Source: Perkinsus marinus ATCC 50983 (taxonomy: Eukaryota > Perkinsozoa > Perkinsida > Perkinsidae). From it: a DNA stretch of 25,202 nucleotides. The notes under the pieces are model-generated. The model saw nothing but the letters and a program-made list of their open reading frames with translations, ran no database searches and was not told the DNA's origin. Numbering within the stretch: the stretch's first letter is position 1; each line of letters starts with the position of its first letter. Shown here one piece after another: positions 16,301-25,202 of the stretch. The stretch is from the NCBI RefSeq assembly GCF_000006405.1, contig NW_003210458.1, positions 105,801 through 131,002 on the forward strand, written 5' to 3'. The translations under genes were made by a program, and so were the position numbers.

Positions 16301-18980
16301 GGGTTACATCGATTTCGCCTTCCTCTCTCCTCACAAGTTGCTGGGTGGGCCGGGCAGTAGCGGCATACTGCTGTGCAAGAGGAAGCGTCAAACGAATTCA
16401 ATACCGACCATTTGCGGAGGCGGCACGGTCGAGTTCGTCAGCAGTAGAGGACATTACTATCTGTCGGACCTCGAGGAACGAGAAGAAGCCGGTCGGTCGC
16501 AGCTGGTGTTGGAATATATGTTTGCTTTCCTCAACTGAGCTCGTAGGTTTCCTCACTATTTTATGAAAAATTACACGATTTTGGGTATAAGTAAACAAAA
16601 ATCAACGATAATTCCGCAAAATTTCCTCAGAATTTCCATATTCCTAACAACACATGTAGTTCACCAAGTGCATATATTCCCACACTGGTCGCAGCTGGTG
16701 TTGGAATATATGTTTGCTTCCATCAGCTAGTTTCAGGACTGAGCTCGGGAGTTTCCTCACTTATTATAGGCGTTTATATACGAATTAGGGTAGAAATGTA
16801 CAGAAACCAATGAGAGTCGGCCACACATGTAGTTGACCATATGCGTATTTTCCCACACTGGTCGCAGCATTCGCAACTCTAATTTCGTCAAGTTTGAGTG
16901 TATCGGCCATTCTTGGAATGTATATGTTCGCTTCCCTCTGCTGAGCTCAGGAGTTTCCTCACTAATTATACAGATTTACTCACGAATTCGACTGGAAATG
17001 AACAAAATCAACAAGAATTTTCCGAAATTTCCTCAGAATTTTTTATAAATTTGAAATCGCCACGTGCATATTTTTCCACACCGGTATCGACAGTTGCGAA
17101 TGCGGTAGGAGAATTACTGGTCTCTCAGGCACTCCTGATATTCTCGGATGCATCCGAGCTGGCGCTGTATATCACATTCACACTTTACTGGGCATTAATG
17201 CAATCGCCGAGGACGAAGGTCGCATGGCGGCTTACCTCGATAAAAAACTCCGAGGCAACAGCAAGATTCATATCTTGGGACCGAAAGTATGTCGTTGCAA
17301 TAGAACTCAGACGGAAGCAAATAATTTTCATCAGGATCGTGCGCACTGTGCGGGAATAATATCGTTTAATATACTTTACAACGAGAAGAAGGATGGTCAT
17401 CATCGTCACGGTTTGTATGTTGCTGGAATTCTCGCGGTTTCCAAACAGGTCGGCAGATACTTACACTACAATTTTGTCGGTTGTGTTCTCAACGATGTTT
17501 TCGGCATTCAAGCTCGAGGCGGCTGCGCATGCGCTGGACCGTATGGGGAGGCTCTTCTCGGCCTCGGTGGCGTCAACGGCGAGCGGTTCGAAATGACAGC
17601 ATGTAAGAGCTATTCACAGCCGTTGGTGTTTTTGTGTTATTCAGTGTCAACTCGCGACATGATCTTCAAGCCGGGGTTTGTTCGTGTTGGAGTTCACTTC
17701 ACAATGACCCAAGAAGAGCTGGAGTATCTCGCAGATGCAATTCTGTGGATTGCCGAGAAAGGGTGGATGTTGATGCCGGCATATGAGTTTGAGCTTAGCT
17801 CTGGAGAATGGAAGCATGCCCACAGAGACGACGTCAACGTCATGAAGTAAAGCCCCGATCTTTGCTCGAACTTGCGTGTTTATTGGTGATTCGAACGTTC
17901 GTTTTTTGTTCCTTAGGAATATTGCCGATAGTCTCAGCCCGTCGATGCTCCGGTTGCATGAACACGAGCGTTCATGGGTAATGGAGTCGCCGAAGGTGCA
18001 AACTGACAAGGTTGCTAGAAATCTTTTTGATGACCTCGCGACTCCGTCGGAGAGAGCAAGGCAGCCGATTGCAAGTCCGGCGATGCATAGAGACAATTTC
18101 ACATCGGAAAAGCGGAGACTTAACCAAGAGATCAAGAAAGCCGATGAGCTCGCCAAGCAAGTCGCTGAGGAGGTAACCAAAAAGACGGCGTTTACAGTGT
18201 GTGTCAATTTGATACGCAAAGGTGCGGTATTTTCCGAGATTAATGAGAATCGATCTGAAACTATATCGCATATACAATGTAGCAATGGCTATGCACATAT
18301 GTTGTGATGAAAGTACCCGTTTGGGACTGTGATGATAGCGACAACTTGTTCACTATAATTTGTCCTACAAAATAACACACATTTGCATTGATCAAATTCA
18401 CACGTACTGTATACATTATCTGAACAAATACTATTGAAGTTGATCATTGGGCTGATCGGTCCTTCGTACGTGCACTCGTGAGCTCGTGTACACGGTCCAT
18501 TCTCCAGTTTAGCTCTGGTGAATTCCGTGGCTTTTCAGGCCTTGACTAAACCCCGCGCAGATCCTCTCATCCCAGCGCAGCTCTCTAGCGTGCTGTGGTT
18601 CGCTCTTCCCATTGACACAATTTGGTCGTTAAAGAAATCCGGCAACATCGATCGATCAGAACCGCAGGTTTGCACCGACCTCAGCGCCCCTATCTTCACC
18701 AGACCGAGCAATCAGACAGGCCGAATATCGAGGTAACTGCACGAACTCTGTCAAGATCGATACCACCTACCCTCAGGAAAACCGAGGGTGTACTTAACGC
18801 ACGTGTTTGGTCTGATCGAGCACCAGCAAATATCGTGTCTTTACCGGTTAGTCTGCTATGCATGGCAGCATGCTCGATTATCTCTTTCAGATCCCCCAAG
18901 TTAAACCTAGCTTTCCCCAAATGCTCAAAATGATGATCGGCCAAAGAGTCGCCTGCCACGCCGAGAGGGATCGGCAATAG
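13388..18980 (+). CDS. Class-V aminotransferase / cysteine-desulfurase-like PLP enzyme, 21 exons
   Basis: Exons: 13388-13797, 14121-14195, 14239-14351, 14392-14501, 14778-14877, 15236-15429, 15477-15569, 15732-15812, 16272-16491, 17129-17286, 17335-17414, 17457-17602, 17645-17846, 17917-18172, 18440-18477, 18508-18517, 18561-18589, 18635-18667, 18703-18732, 18777-18846, 18891-18980. They total 2538 nt (845 aa). All junctions are GT-AG and in phase. Motifs in order: YCDYTASGR (138 on), YANTHS, FCGAGATGAI (phosphate loop), HHS (245-247), SACSNVTG, the cofactor aspartate in AWD (383), the PLP lysine in LSPHK (414), EEAGTPDILG, and LNDVFGIQARGGCACAGPYG with Cys568 and Cys570. This is the SufS/NifS-fold branch found in bacteria and protists; the substrate is unknown. 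After about residue 660 an unrecognised extension begins with a charged helix (KRRLNQEIKKADELAKQVAEE). A stop at 17848-17850 would end the protein there if intron 17847-17916 is not removed. Confidence 0.88.
13935..14092 (+). mobile_element. Family A (hAT-like) element in aminotransferase intron 1
   Basis: Intact ends CAGTGTTGGAATATATG and CATATTTTCCCACACTG. The flanking 8-mers (GATACTCG, CTTATGCG) match only partly, so the duplication is decayed. It lies in intron 13798-14120. Confidence 0.9.
14513..14735 (-). mobile_element. Family A (hAT-like) element, inverted, in aminotransferase intron 4
   Basis: Starts ATGTGGGAAAATTTCCACATG and contains the reversed family interior GAGGAAACTTCAGAGCTCAG. 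The far terminal repeat is missing. It also has a local duplication around CTACAAATTATC. It lies in intron 14502-14777. Confidence 0.75.
14890..15028 (+). mobile_element. Family A (hAT-like) element in aminotransferase intron 5
   Basis: Ends CAGTGCTGGAATATATG and CGTATCGCCTCACACTG. The flanking 8-mers GTACGGGG and GCATTGGG agree at five positions, consistent with an aged 8-bp duplication. It lies in intron 14878-15235. Confidence 0.85.
15593..15690 (+). mobile_element. 5' half of a family A element in aminotransferase intron 7
   Basis: TGTGTTGGAATATATGTTTG and the TTTCCTCACCTGAGCTCA block, then AATTATCGATAATTTTCGG. The right terminal repeat is not present. Intron 15570-15731 is 162 nt, mostly this fragment. 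Confidence 0.75.
15856..16054 (+). mobile_element. Family B (mariner-like) element in aminotransferase intron 8
   Basis: Ends CAGTACGTGTAAATTTGATA and ATCAAATTGACACACACTG|TA. The interior matches the other B copies closely, in inverted orientation relative to the copy at 5982. It lies in intron 15813-16271. Confidence 0.88.
16504..16687 (+). mobile_element. Family A element, first of a tandem pair
   Basis: Flanked by exact 8-bp direct repeats GTCGCAGC (16496-16503 and 16688-16695). Left end TGGTGTTGGAATATATG, right end CATATATTCCCACACTG. The 8-bp duplication and CAGTG-type end point to the hAT superfamily. It lies in intron 16492-17128. Confidence 0.93.
16696..16860 (+). mobile_element. Family A element, second of a tandem pair
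   Basis: Begins directly after the second GTCGCAGC and is followed by a third (16861-16868). The interior differs from the first copy (an extra TCAGGACTGAGCTCGGGAG stretch and a shorter right half), so it is not a simple recent duplication. Confidence 0.93.
16908..17083 (+). mobile_element. Family A element, third copy in the same intron
   Basis: Ends CATTCTTGGAATGTATATG and CATATTTTTCCACACCG. The flanking 8-mers GTATCGGC (16900-16907) and GTATCGAC (17084-17091) agree at seven of eight positions. Confidence 0.9.
18195..18409 (+). mobile_element. Family B (mariner-like) element in aminotransferase C-terminal intron
   Basis: TA|CAGTGTGTGTCAATTTG...CACACGTACTG|TA: both ends and both TA flanks are intact. 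It lies in intron 18173-18439; without it and one TA about 50 nt would remain, close to the local norm. Confidence 0.9.
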
Positions 18981-21601
18981 CGGCGTCATTGTTTCTTACA
19001 GTAAATTGTAGAGTATTTTCAGACTTCCTGTTCTTGATTGTCTCGTAGATGTATTTCCTAAGACCTCTAATCCATAAGGATTTATAGTCCATATACCTCA
19101 TAATTCATATAAGTAATTTCGACGACTCGTCGTCCATTTGACTATTTGGATTCTTTTTGCCGCGGTGTGTCTGCAACCATGCCATGAGTGAGCCGTGTCG
19201 TCAAATTGTACTTTTCTGGTGAATCTCTGGTCTCTTGCGCTTGTGCAGTCTGGCTCGTCAGAGTGATATTAAAAGGATCGATTCTTATATTCTTTGCGCT
19301 CCTTGAACGAAAGGAGTTGAAACCCCGATTCACCGACGAGGATCATGCAACAATAATGATCATCCTCGGGTATGACTTTATTGAGAACGACAAGCCAAGT
19401 GTTGCTTCGGTTGTCACGACTGTACAATTAGAGGCGGTCTTTGGAACTGGGACACTAGCAAAAAATCAATCATTTATTAAGGTGTCTGAGTAGCCGCATC
19501 GAAACACAGTGATTCTCACGATAAGGGGATTATTAATCCTAGAAAGGAGTACAGGAACATCGTTCATATACTCTTTCATCATATTCACATACTCGATTGC
19601 TCATTGGGCGATATACTACTCCCCGTCGAGTACTTTATCATCGGATTCAAGTGATGTCCGAATCGGAAAGAGAATAAAGGACTTCGATGGCCTCAGACTG
19701 GGCCACTACGGAGACAATGCTTGTATCGCGTCGAATACGCAAACGCGACTGTAGAACTCGAGTCCCTCTTGAACTATGAGAAACCGTGGGTACAAAGACC
19801 ATGACTTGTCATCCGGTATATCAACATCTTCAGTAGGGGCTGAATCGGAATGGAATCAAACCCCCGAAGCCAGAGTTAATCGCATCAGTACCGAAAATCA
19901 GAATGAAACAAACGCATCGTGAACTCGCGATCTCACGCGATCGGCAACAGAAGCATACATAAACTGAATCACGAGTCTAGAAGGCAGACGGTGATTCCTT
20001 CCTGTGAGGGGTACACGTGGGAGAAGACTTCACCCTCGGGATGATGATTTGACAGGCAAGTGTCTAGTAACCCCATAACACACCATAACACACCATTATC
20101 CACCCATTCAACATCGACGTTTATTCAGCTACCCCCTCCTCCTCCTCACCCGATAAGTGACGGTGCGAGCAGGCAGCACTGACATTACTATTGATATTGA
20201 GACTCCACTTTCCTTTACTCAACGGCCGCCCACTCACATACTTAGTCATCCTATCACGCAAGGTTGCAAAACCATCAGTTACTTTTTATCCAAAGCGAGT
20301 CGTCTATAGTGTGAGGGCAATCTACATCGAGCTGCTGGAGAATCTGTCTTCTCGATACAACTCGTTCGCTCCGTTATGTCATGTGGGCGCTCCTGTCAAC
20401 GCTGTAGATTCGCAAAGATGTCCCTTTTCAGTGCAGGCTGACCTCCGTGCGCCCTCATCGACGAGTGGCATCTACAGGCTGACGTTAATTCTCGACAGAC
20501 ATCATTTGCCTCGCCCTCGCCAAGCGTCTGTTGTTATGCGAGGCTTTGTGGGAATTCGGCTGCTCCCCGGTTGAAACAACTCAAATTACTAGTGATTAGT
20601 GAAAATAGTGATTTTCTACTCAATGAGTTCGTGGTCAAAAACAGCTTTCACGTCGAGCTCAATGCTTTTAACACCATTACGGGATTAGGTGTGATGCACG
20701 GCGAAACTAAGAGAAAGTGTTTCGTCCCGCTGACAAAAGTAGACAACAAAACTCAACCACTCGCGTGACAGAAACCACCACATGCACTTTCACCCGCCCC
20801 ACTTGGGTACTCTATAATCGTATCCATATCGATTAAAAGCATACTGGGCACTGTTTGCGATGCGCATCTGAGTGGAAAAAATCTTCGCTGTGCGAGAGGA
20901 AGTATCTTCAGACCTTCTTGGAGAATCCTGTAGGCCAATACCGCTTCGGCCACTCATGAGGATTCGCGTGGCCTCCACGTGTGGCACAGACCTTCTGGTG
21001 AACGACTTTGAAAGGCTTCCATTCAAGCCACCATCTTTCATACAGACCTGCGGAGAAGCGCTCTAGGGAGCTGCATCGAGTCGAATAGATGAACTTCGGA
21101 TTTCTCTTGGTAATTGGAGATAGTTGTCTGGTAGTTGTTACCTTTCCCTCCCGGTCGGCCCATTTTATACCGCAGTCGCACATTGCTCAGGTACAGCATT
21201 ATGGAACCTAACTGCTGAGTATCAAAAGTTGAAAAAACACCGAAAAAAGCGCACGCCCAAAAATGGCATGGAAACGATATATTTTTTGGGAAGATCATCG
21301 CTACGCCCGATAATATCTGATTGTTGTACATTGTAGGAGACAATGAGTTTGTTGACATGAAATCTCTCATCATACTCACTACCTCGCAGAATAACGAAGT
21401 GTGCCTTTGGAGAACCTTTTTCCCACCGCCCCGAAAGGATCCGCTTATACAAGAGACGCAACACTCGGGATACTCTCATTGAAACTGTTGCGTGTTCTAC
21501 TGACGACTCACATCGATTCGCAGTGATCATAACGACAATCTTATCGCATTTACCGGCAACTTGAAACATTTTCGCCGAGTACGGTCTGCTCGTACAGTGA
21601 T
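18981..21601. other. Region without a convincing gene
   Basis: About 2.6 kb between the 3' ends of two convergent genes. Several open segments of 65-127 codons occur (for example 19188-19493 and 20191-20574 on the plus strand, 21222-21569 on the minus strand). GT-AG pairs of intron size can be found, but I could not connect them into one phase-consistent model or recognise a domain. It contains none of the TIR families. Exons of an unrecognised gene, or 3' exons of the C2-like gene, may be present. Confidence 0.45.
20191..20574 (+). CDS. Hypothetical 127-codon open segment
   Basis: Plus-strand ORF whose second half (VQADLRAPSSTSGIYRLTL) has an alternating beta-strand-like pattern. The next open segment, 20571-20768, overlaps its end in another frame, with an intron-sized GT-AG interval (20573-20611) between them that does not restore phase. 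No domain is recognised. It may be an exon of an unresolved gene or chance. Confidence 0.25.
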   Translation: MILRLHFPLLNGRPLTYLVILSRKVAKPSVTFYPKRVVYSVRAIYIELLENLSSRYNSFAPLCHVGAPVNAVDSQRCPFSVQADLRAPSSTSGIYRLTLILDRHHLPRPRQASVVMRGFVGIRLLPG

Positions 21602-24600
21602 TTAAGGTTCTCCTACATCTCCGTCACCGATGAGGCTTACCCTGTACTCTCCTGATGCATCCGTCCGTCGACCTTCTGCGTCCAGCAGATGAAACCTCTT
21701 ATACTTTGCGAAATTCGTTACCACAACTCGAGTGTCAATCTCATGACATCCGATTAGGACCTCTCCAGCCGAACCCGTAATGAAAATAGATTCGCCCAAT
21801 CGCATGTTGAAGAAAGTCGCACTTGGTGCGTAAATGCGATTCACGATGCAGAAAGGCTCTGTCGTGCACAGATAAATACACGCTTCGAGCGACCTCTCGC
21901 CCAAGGAGAGCCCCTTGGTATCGACGCTCACAGATATTGTCTCATCATCACCGAATCGCGGGGTAGAGGATCGATTCCCCCTAAGTCCCTCAGAGCAAGA
22001 GACAACGTCATCTAGAGAGACCAGTTCTGTTTCATCAAACTCTGACTCCCTCAGAGAGCTCCCAATGACCGGCACCGGTCGGTGTTCCGATTGGACTTCA
22101 CTCAACCATGCGGAAGCAGGCTTGTGGTCTTTCTCGAATGGCGTCTCTCCAGAGCCGCGTCGGGTAAGATTCGGGACTCCCAGTTCCCTAGGCACGATCG
22201 ATACGCTGCGTTCTCGCGTCGTGAGAGGCATTATGTCGACGCTTTCTTCTGCGCTCACCAATAGATGACGTCTATCCGGGATTCCCATCATACTAGCTGT
22301 TCCGAACTCATCTACCATTTCTTCAGAAACTTCCATCGCTCCTGCATCCAATGGGGTTGAGACTAGTCGAGCGTCGTTAGCCCTCAGTGGGTTAGTCAAT
22401 GAGATAGATGCTCCATGACAATTAGAGCCCTTAGGGAGTGTGGCTGCGCTTGAACCCTCTCCACTTCGATGTAGTTCCCGTGATGCAGGACGAGGTGATA
22501 GCAGCAAGCTGCCAGCGGGATGTAATGCGACTGTGTGCACCTTCCCAACTTCGAGTATATCCGGATTCACGGGACCGAGACAAACCGCCGAGCCTTCGGA
22601 GTCAATCACAGTGCACACTATAACGCATCTTGTATCGAAAACGATTTTCACTTCGCTATCGAAGGTTGCGCAACGTTTCGGCTTAACTCTCTTGGTGTAC
22701 CACGCATCTGTGTAGGACACCCTCAGTAGTTCGTCAGCATCCTCCACAGGCAGCAAACATGCCGAGGCAGCTGTGCTACTCGAGCAAACGTCGAAGCGCA
22801 CAAGGCAGATTTCCGATGGTGCTTCGCTCACACTGATAACTCTCAATTCCAGATGGTTACAACTTTCATCGGACGTCTTGTATGATCCTGCCCCGATTTC
22901 CGCCGGGACTGCTAGAGCTTTGGCTGGTACCAAACTCCAGCTGAGATGGAGACACAAATCGTCGAGATTTAGTTCCACATGCGCCGGATGCATGCTGGCC
23001 TTGAGGAGATATTGCGGCAGGAAGAGTTGTTTCTCATGTTGGTGGAGTTTTATGAAGGTGAAAGTCTCGCTAAGAGCTACGATCATCGACCGTCCCGAAT
23101 CCAACTTGAATCTGTGACATCCAATCGAGATGTCCGACTCTCTTCCAGATAACCCCAAGTAGAGATAAATCCACGGTGATAGTTCGCATGTAACTTGAAT
23201 GCGTGACCAACAGCAAGTTTTGCACAACGCTGATAGAGGTAGGGGTATCGGACCACATTCCCGTGCGGTGAATCGGCTGAAGACAAGGCCGGCTTTCGAA
23301 GAATGCCCTTGGAGTAATAAGACCATTTCAGATTGGTTCTTATCAGCTGGTCCACTGAGCTCAATTCGCCCAGGCACTTTGCAATTTCCATCCGGCTCCT
23401 CACGCCAGAACGGAGCGAAGCGGAGCTCCGCGGTGAGCTCGTCATTCCCGTGCATCGGACACCGGGACGACTCTTCTGGACGATCGATGGAGATCTTCCA
23501 GTTCACATATTCGCCGCAGGCAGGGCCTGGTGTTGGAACTGGTGGCGCAACGAAACCAGGTAGAGCTGGATGAAGCCGACAGCAGAAGCAGAGCTCGTAA
23601 CGACGTTGCCGGTCTTGAATCGACGAGACGCATTCAGTATGCAACGGAGTGCTCAGTGTCAGCTCCGGGAGATCAAAGATCGCTACTTCATGCGAGATGG
23701 GTTTACCGATGAATCTGAGAAAGTCGCTGAAGAGACCTCTGCATCTTCTCATGATCTTGCGTACACAGCGTATAGCATAGTGCTTACTATGTTTCACTTA
23801 GTGTGTTGTACTTAGTATGTACTTAGCATGTACTTAGCATGTACTTAGCATGTACTTAGCATGTACTTAGCATGTACTTAGCATGTACTTTGTATGTCCT
23901 TAGTATGCACGTTGTATGTACCTTGTATGTACTTAGCATGTACTTTGTATGTCTTCAGTAAGTACGTAGTATGTACTCAATGTGTACTTCGTATGTACTT
24001 GACATGTGCTTTGTATGTCCTTAGCTTGTATGTACTTAGTATGTCCTTAGCATGTACTTTATATGTCCTTAGCTTGTATGTACTTAGTCTGTCCTTAGCA
24101 TGTACTTTATATGTCCTTAGCTTGTATGTATTTAGTCTGTCCTTAGCATGTACTTTATATGTCCTTAGTATGCACGTTGTATGTACCTTGTATGTACTTA
24201 GCATGTACTTTGTATGTCCTTAGTATGCACGTTGTATGTACCTTGTATGTACTTAGCATGTACTTTGTATGTCCTTAGTATGCACGTTGTATGTACCTTG
24301 TATGTACTTAGCATGTACTTTGTATGTCTTCAGTAAGTGCGTAGTATGTACTCAATATGTACTTAGTATGAACTTGACATGTACTCTCTATGTCCTTGGC
24401 TTGTATGTACTTAGTATGTCCTTAGCATGTACTTTGTATGTCCGTAGCTTGTATGTACTTAGCGTGTACTTTGTATGAAATACTACTTGAGTTTCCATCA
24501 TTAAACCAGTCTGATTTAATCGAATGTATTACGCTATATGAACGCCCCATCGAGCGATAAGATACTAGTCTGTATATGACTATATAGGCGAATCCTCGAT

Positions 24601-25202
24601 AAGCCCAATCCAGTCAAGAACTCTTACCGGCGCTCTTTTTTTATCAGTCTCGCTATCGTCTTGACCTTTTCATCGGGGTGGTTCATCGAGATCTCGCTGG
24701 TAATGACTTCGATAGGAGCTGTAATTCCTTTCCCCGGTACGGAAAGATAGTTGATCTTATCAAATTCGCCGATCACATTGAATTCAATAAGGTAGTTTTC
24801 ATCAAATTGCGATTCTTCCGGTCCCTCCAGAGAAGTAGCATAAAACTGACTGACATAAACTACCGCTCGAAACTCACAGAGCACCTCACCTGAACGAGGG
24901 TCCATCTCTCTACTTCAACCCGCAGCATAACCACAGGATTGCACTCCTCATGAGAACTACGTATCGGCACGCGAATGTCCGCACCTTTATGGTAGAAGAC
25001 CTGTGGTGGGAGGGGTAGTTGATTCGAGGCTGTGAGAGGCTGACCTCGTCTAGCCATGCAGCTTGTTCGTCACTCTGACCGATGAGGACATCAGCTACAA
25101 CTCTCCTTTTTTCCCAAACTTCGACTTTGAAGCGGATTTCTCGCTTGGATATCCTTTCTATGACATGAACATCATCCCATACAGGATCGCGGGAGTCGTG
25201 TG
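21602..25202 (-). CDS. C2-like multidomain protein, 5' part beyond window
   Basis: Exons on the minus strand: 25202-25045 (partial), 25000-24890, 24845-24628 and about 23714-21602; the two small introns are 44 nt each. The first two exons look like a C2 domain: DPVWDDVHVI, then IRFKVEVWEKRRVVADVLIG and GADIRVPI. C2 domains are calcium- or phospholipid-binding beta sandwiches. The long last exon (about 700 codons) has further segments of C2-like character (SYTDAWYTKRVKPK...VIVCTVIDSEGS, and KYKRFHLLDAEGRRTDASGEY near the end) around an acidic, Ser-rich linker. The third exon can end either at a stop (24624-24626) or at the overlapping GTAAGAG donor. The donor route joins in phase to acceptors at 23714 or 23726, so I favour one gene. 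Membrane or vesicle function is inferred from the domain only. Confidence 0.65.
23809..24477. repeat. 11-bp minisatellite with 55-bp higher-order unit
   Basis: Roughly 60 tandem units of 11 bp (TACTTAGCATG, TACTTTGTATG, TCCTTAGTATG, CACGTTGTATG, TACCTTGTATG), with occasional extra TATG quarter-units. These five variants recur in this fixed order as a 55-bp block, most clearly at 24160-24330. A separate pattern with TCTTCAGTAAG appears twice about 370 bp apart. It occupies most of the inferred 913-nt intron 23715-24627 of the C2-like gene. Confidence 0.95.

Noticed and set aside
17647-18285. 212-codon minus-strand ORF
   Set aside because: Antisense to well-supported aminotransferase exons and to a family B element; composition is shadow-like.
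1001-18409. Family B near-identical blocks as conserved regulatory or small-RNA genes
   Set aside because: Inverted ends and TA flanks explain them as transposon copies. No promoter or terminator features specific to RNA genes are seen.
18696-18989. 97-codon minus-strand ORF MTPLLPIPLG...
   Set aside because: Six plus-strand introns of 30-45 nt and in-phase exons overlap it and continue the aminotransferase frame.
21915-22268. Plus-strand ORFs within 21900-23800
   Set aside because: Shadows of the 700-codon C2-like exon on the minus strand.
23894-24478. Plus-strand ORFs reading CTLYVLS repeats
   Set aside because: They are by-products of the 11-bp minisatellite, which stays open in several frames.
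1-25202. CRISPR-like array or prokaryotic mobile island
   Set aside because: The repeats are dispersed TIR elements or tandem minisatellite without regular spacers, and the genes have spliceosomal introns.

Overview
The window looks like nuclear DNA of a microbial eukaryote with intron-dense genes. Most introns that carry no repeat are tiny (about 30-48 nt, GT-AG). Introns longer than about 100 nt nearly always carry one or more short terminal-inverted-repeat (TIR) elements. No strong taxonomic marker is present. Tiny introns, intron-invading elements and balanced codon use would fit an alveolate of the perkinsid/Syndiniales type, but this is a guess. I see no tRNA, rRNA, CRISPR array or prokaryotic operon.

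Layout. (1) 1-5052, minus strand: the N-terminal two thirds of a GUF1/LepA (EF4) translation GTPase in ten exons, with its C-terminus outside the window. Further minus-strand exons up to about 5941, possibly 6333, either give it a long organelle-targeted N-terminus or belong to a separate gene. (2) 6870-9678, minus strand: a complete four-exon gene with a REV1-type BRCT domain, a glutamine tract and an unrecognised C-terminal half, and no visible polymerase domain. (3) 9679-13387: poorly coding DNA with a small ORF, a broken PIF1-like helicase, a 27-bp coding-type tandem repeat and a cluster of near-perfect palindromes. (4) 13388-18980, plus strand: a 21-exon class-V aminotransferase (cysteine-desulfurase-like fold) with a long C-terminal extension. 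Its reading frame can be followed phase-perfectly through every junction. (5) 18981-21601: no convincing gene. (6) 21602-25202, minus strand: the 3' part of a gene with C2-like domains, whose 913-nt intron is mostly an 11-bp minisatellite.

The most striking feature is the repeat landscape. At least four TIR families sit in the window. Family A is hAT-like, with TIRs starting CAGTGTTGG and 8-bp target duplications. Family B is mariner-like, with TIRs starting CAGT and TA flanks. Family C has GGAGTTTCACC ends and 3-bp ATT/AAT duplications. Family D has CAGAGTGGTGC ends. Nearly all copies lie inside introns of the three well-resolved genes and none interrupts an exon. One family-B copy is essentially a whole intron, and in another the 5' splice site lies inside the element's own terminal repeat. 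The window therefore resembles a snapshot of introner-like intron gain and intron expansion by non-autonomous DNA transposons. The genes show no sign of acting in one pathway.
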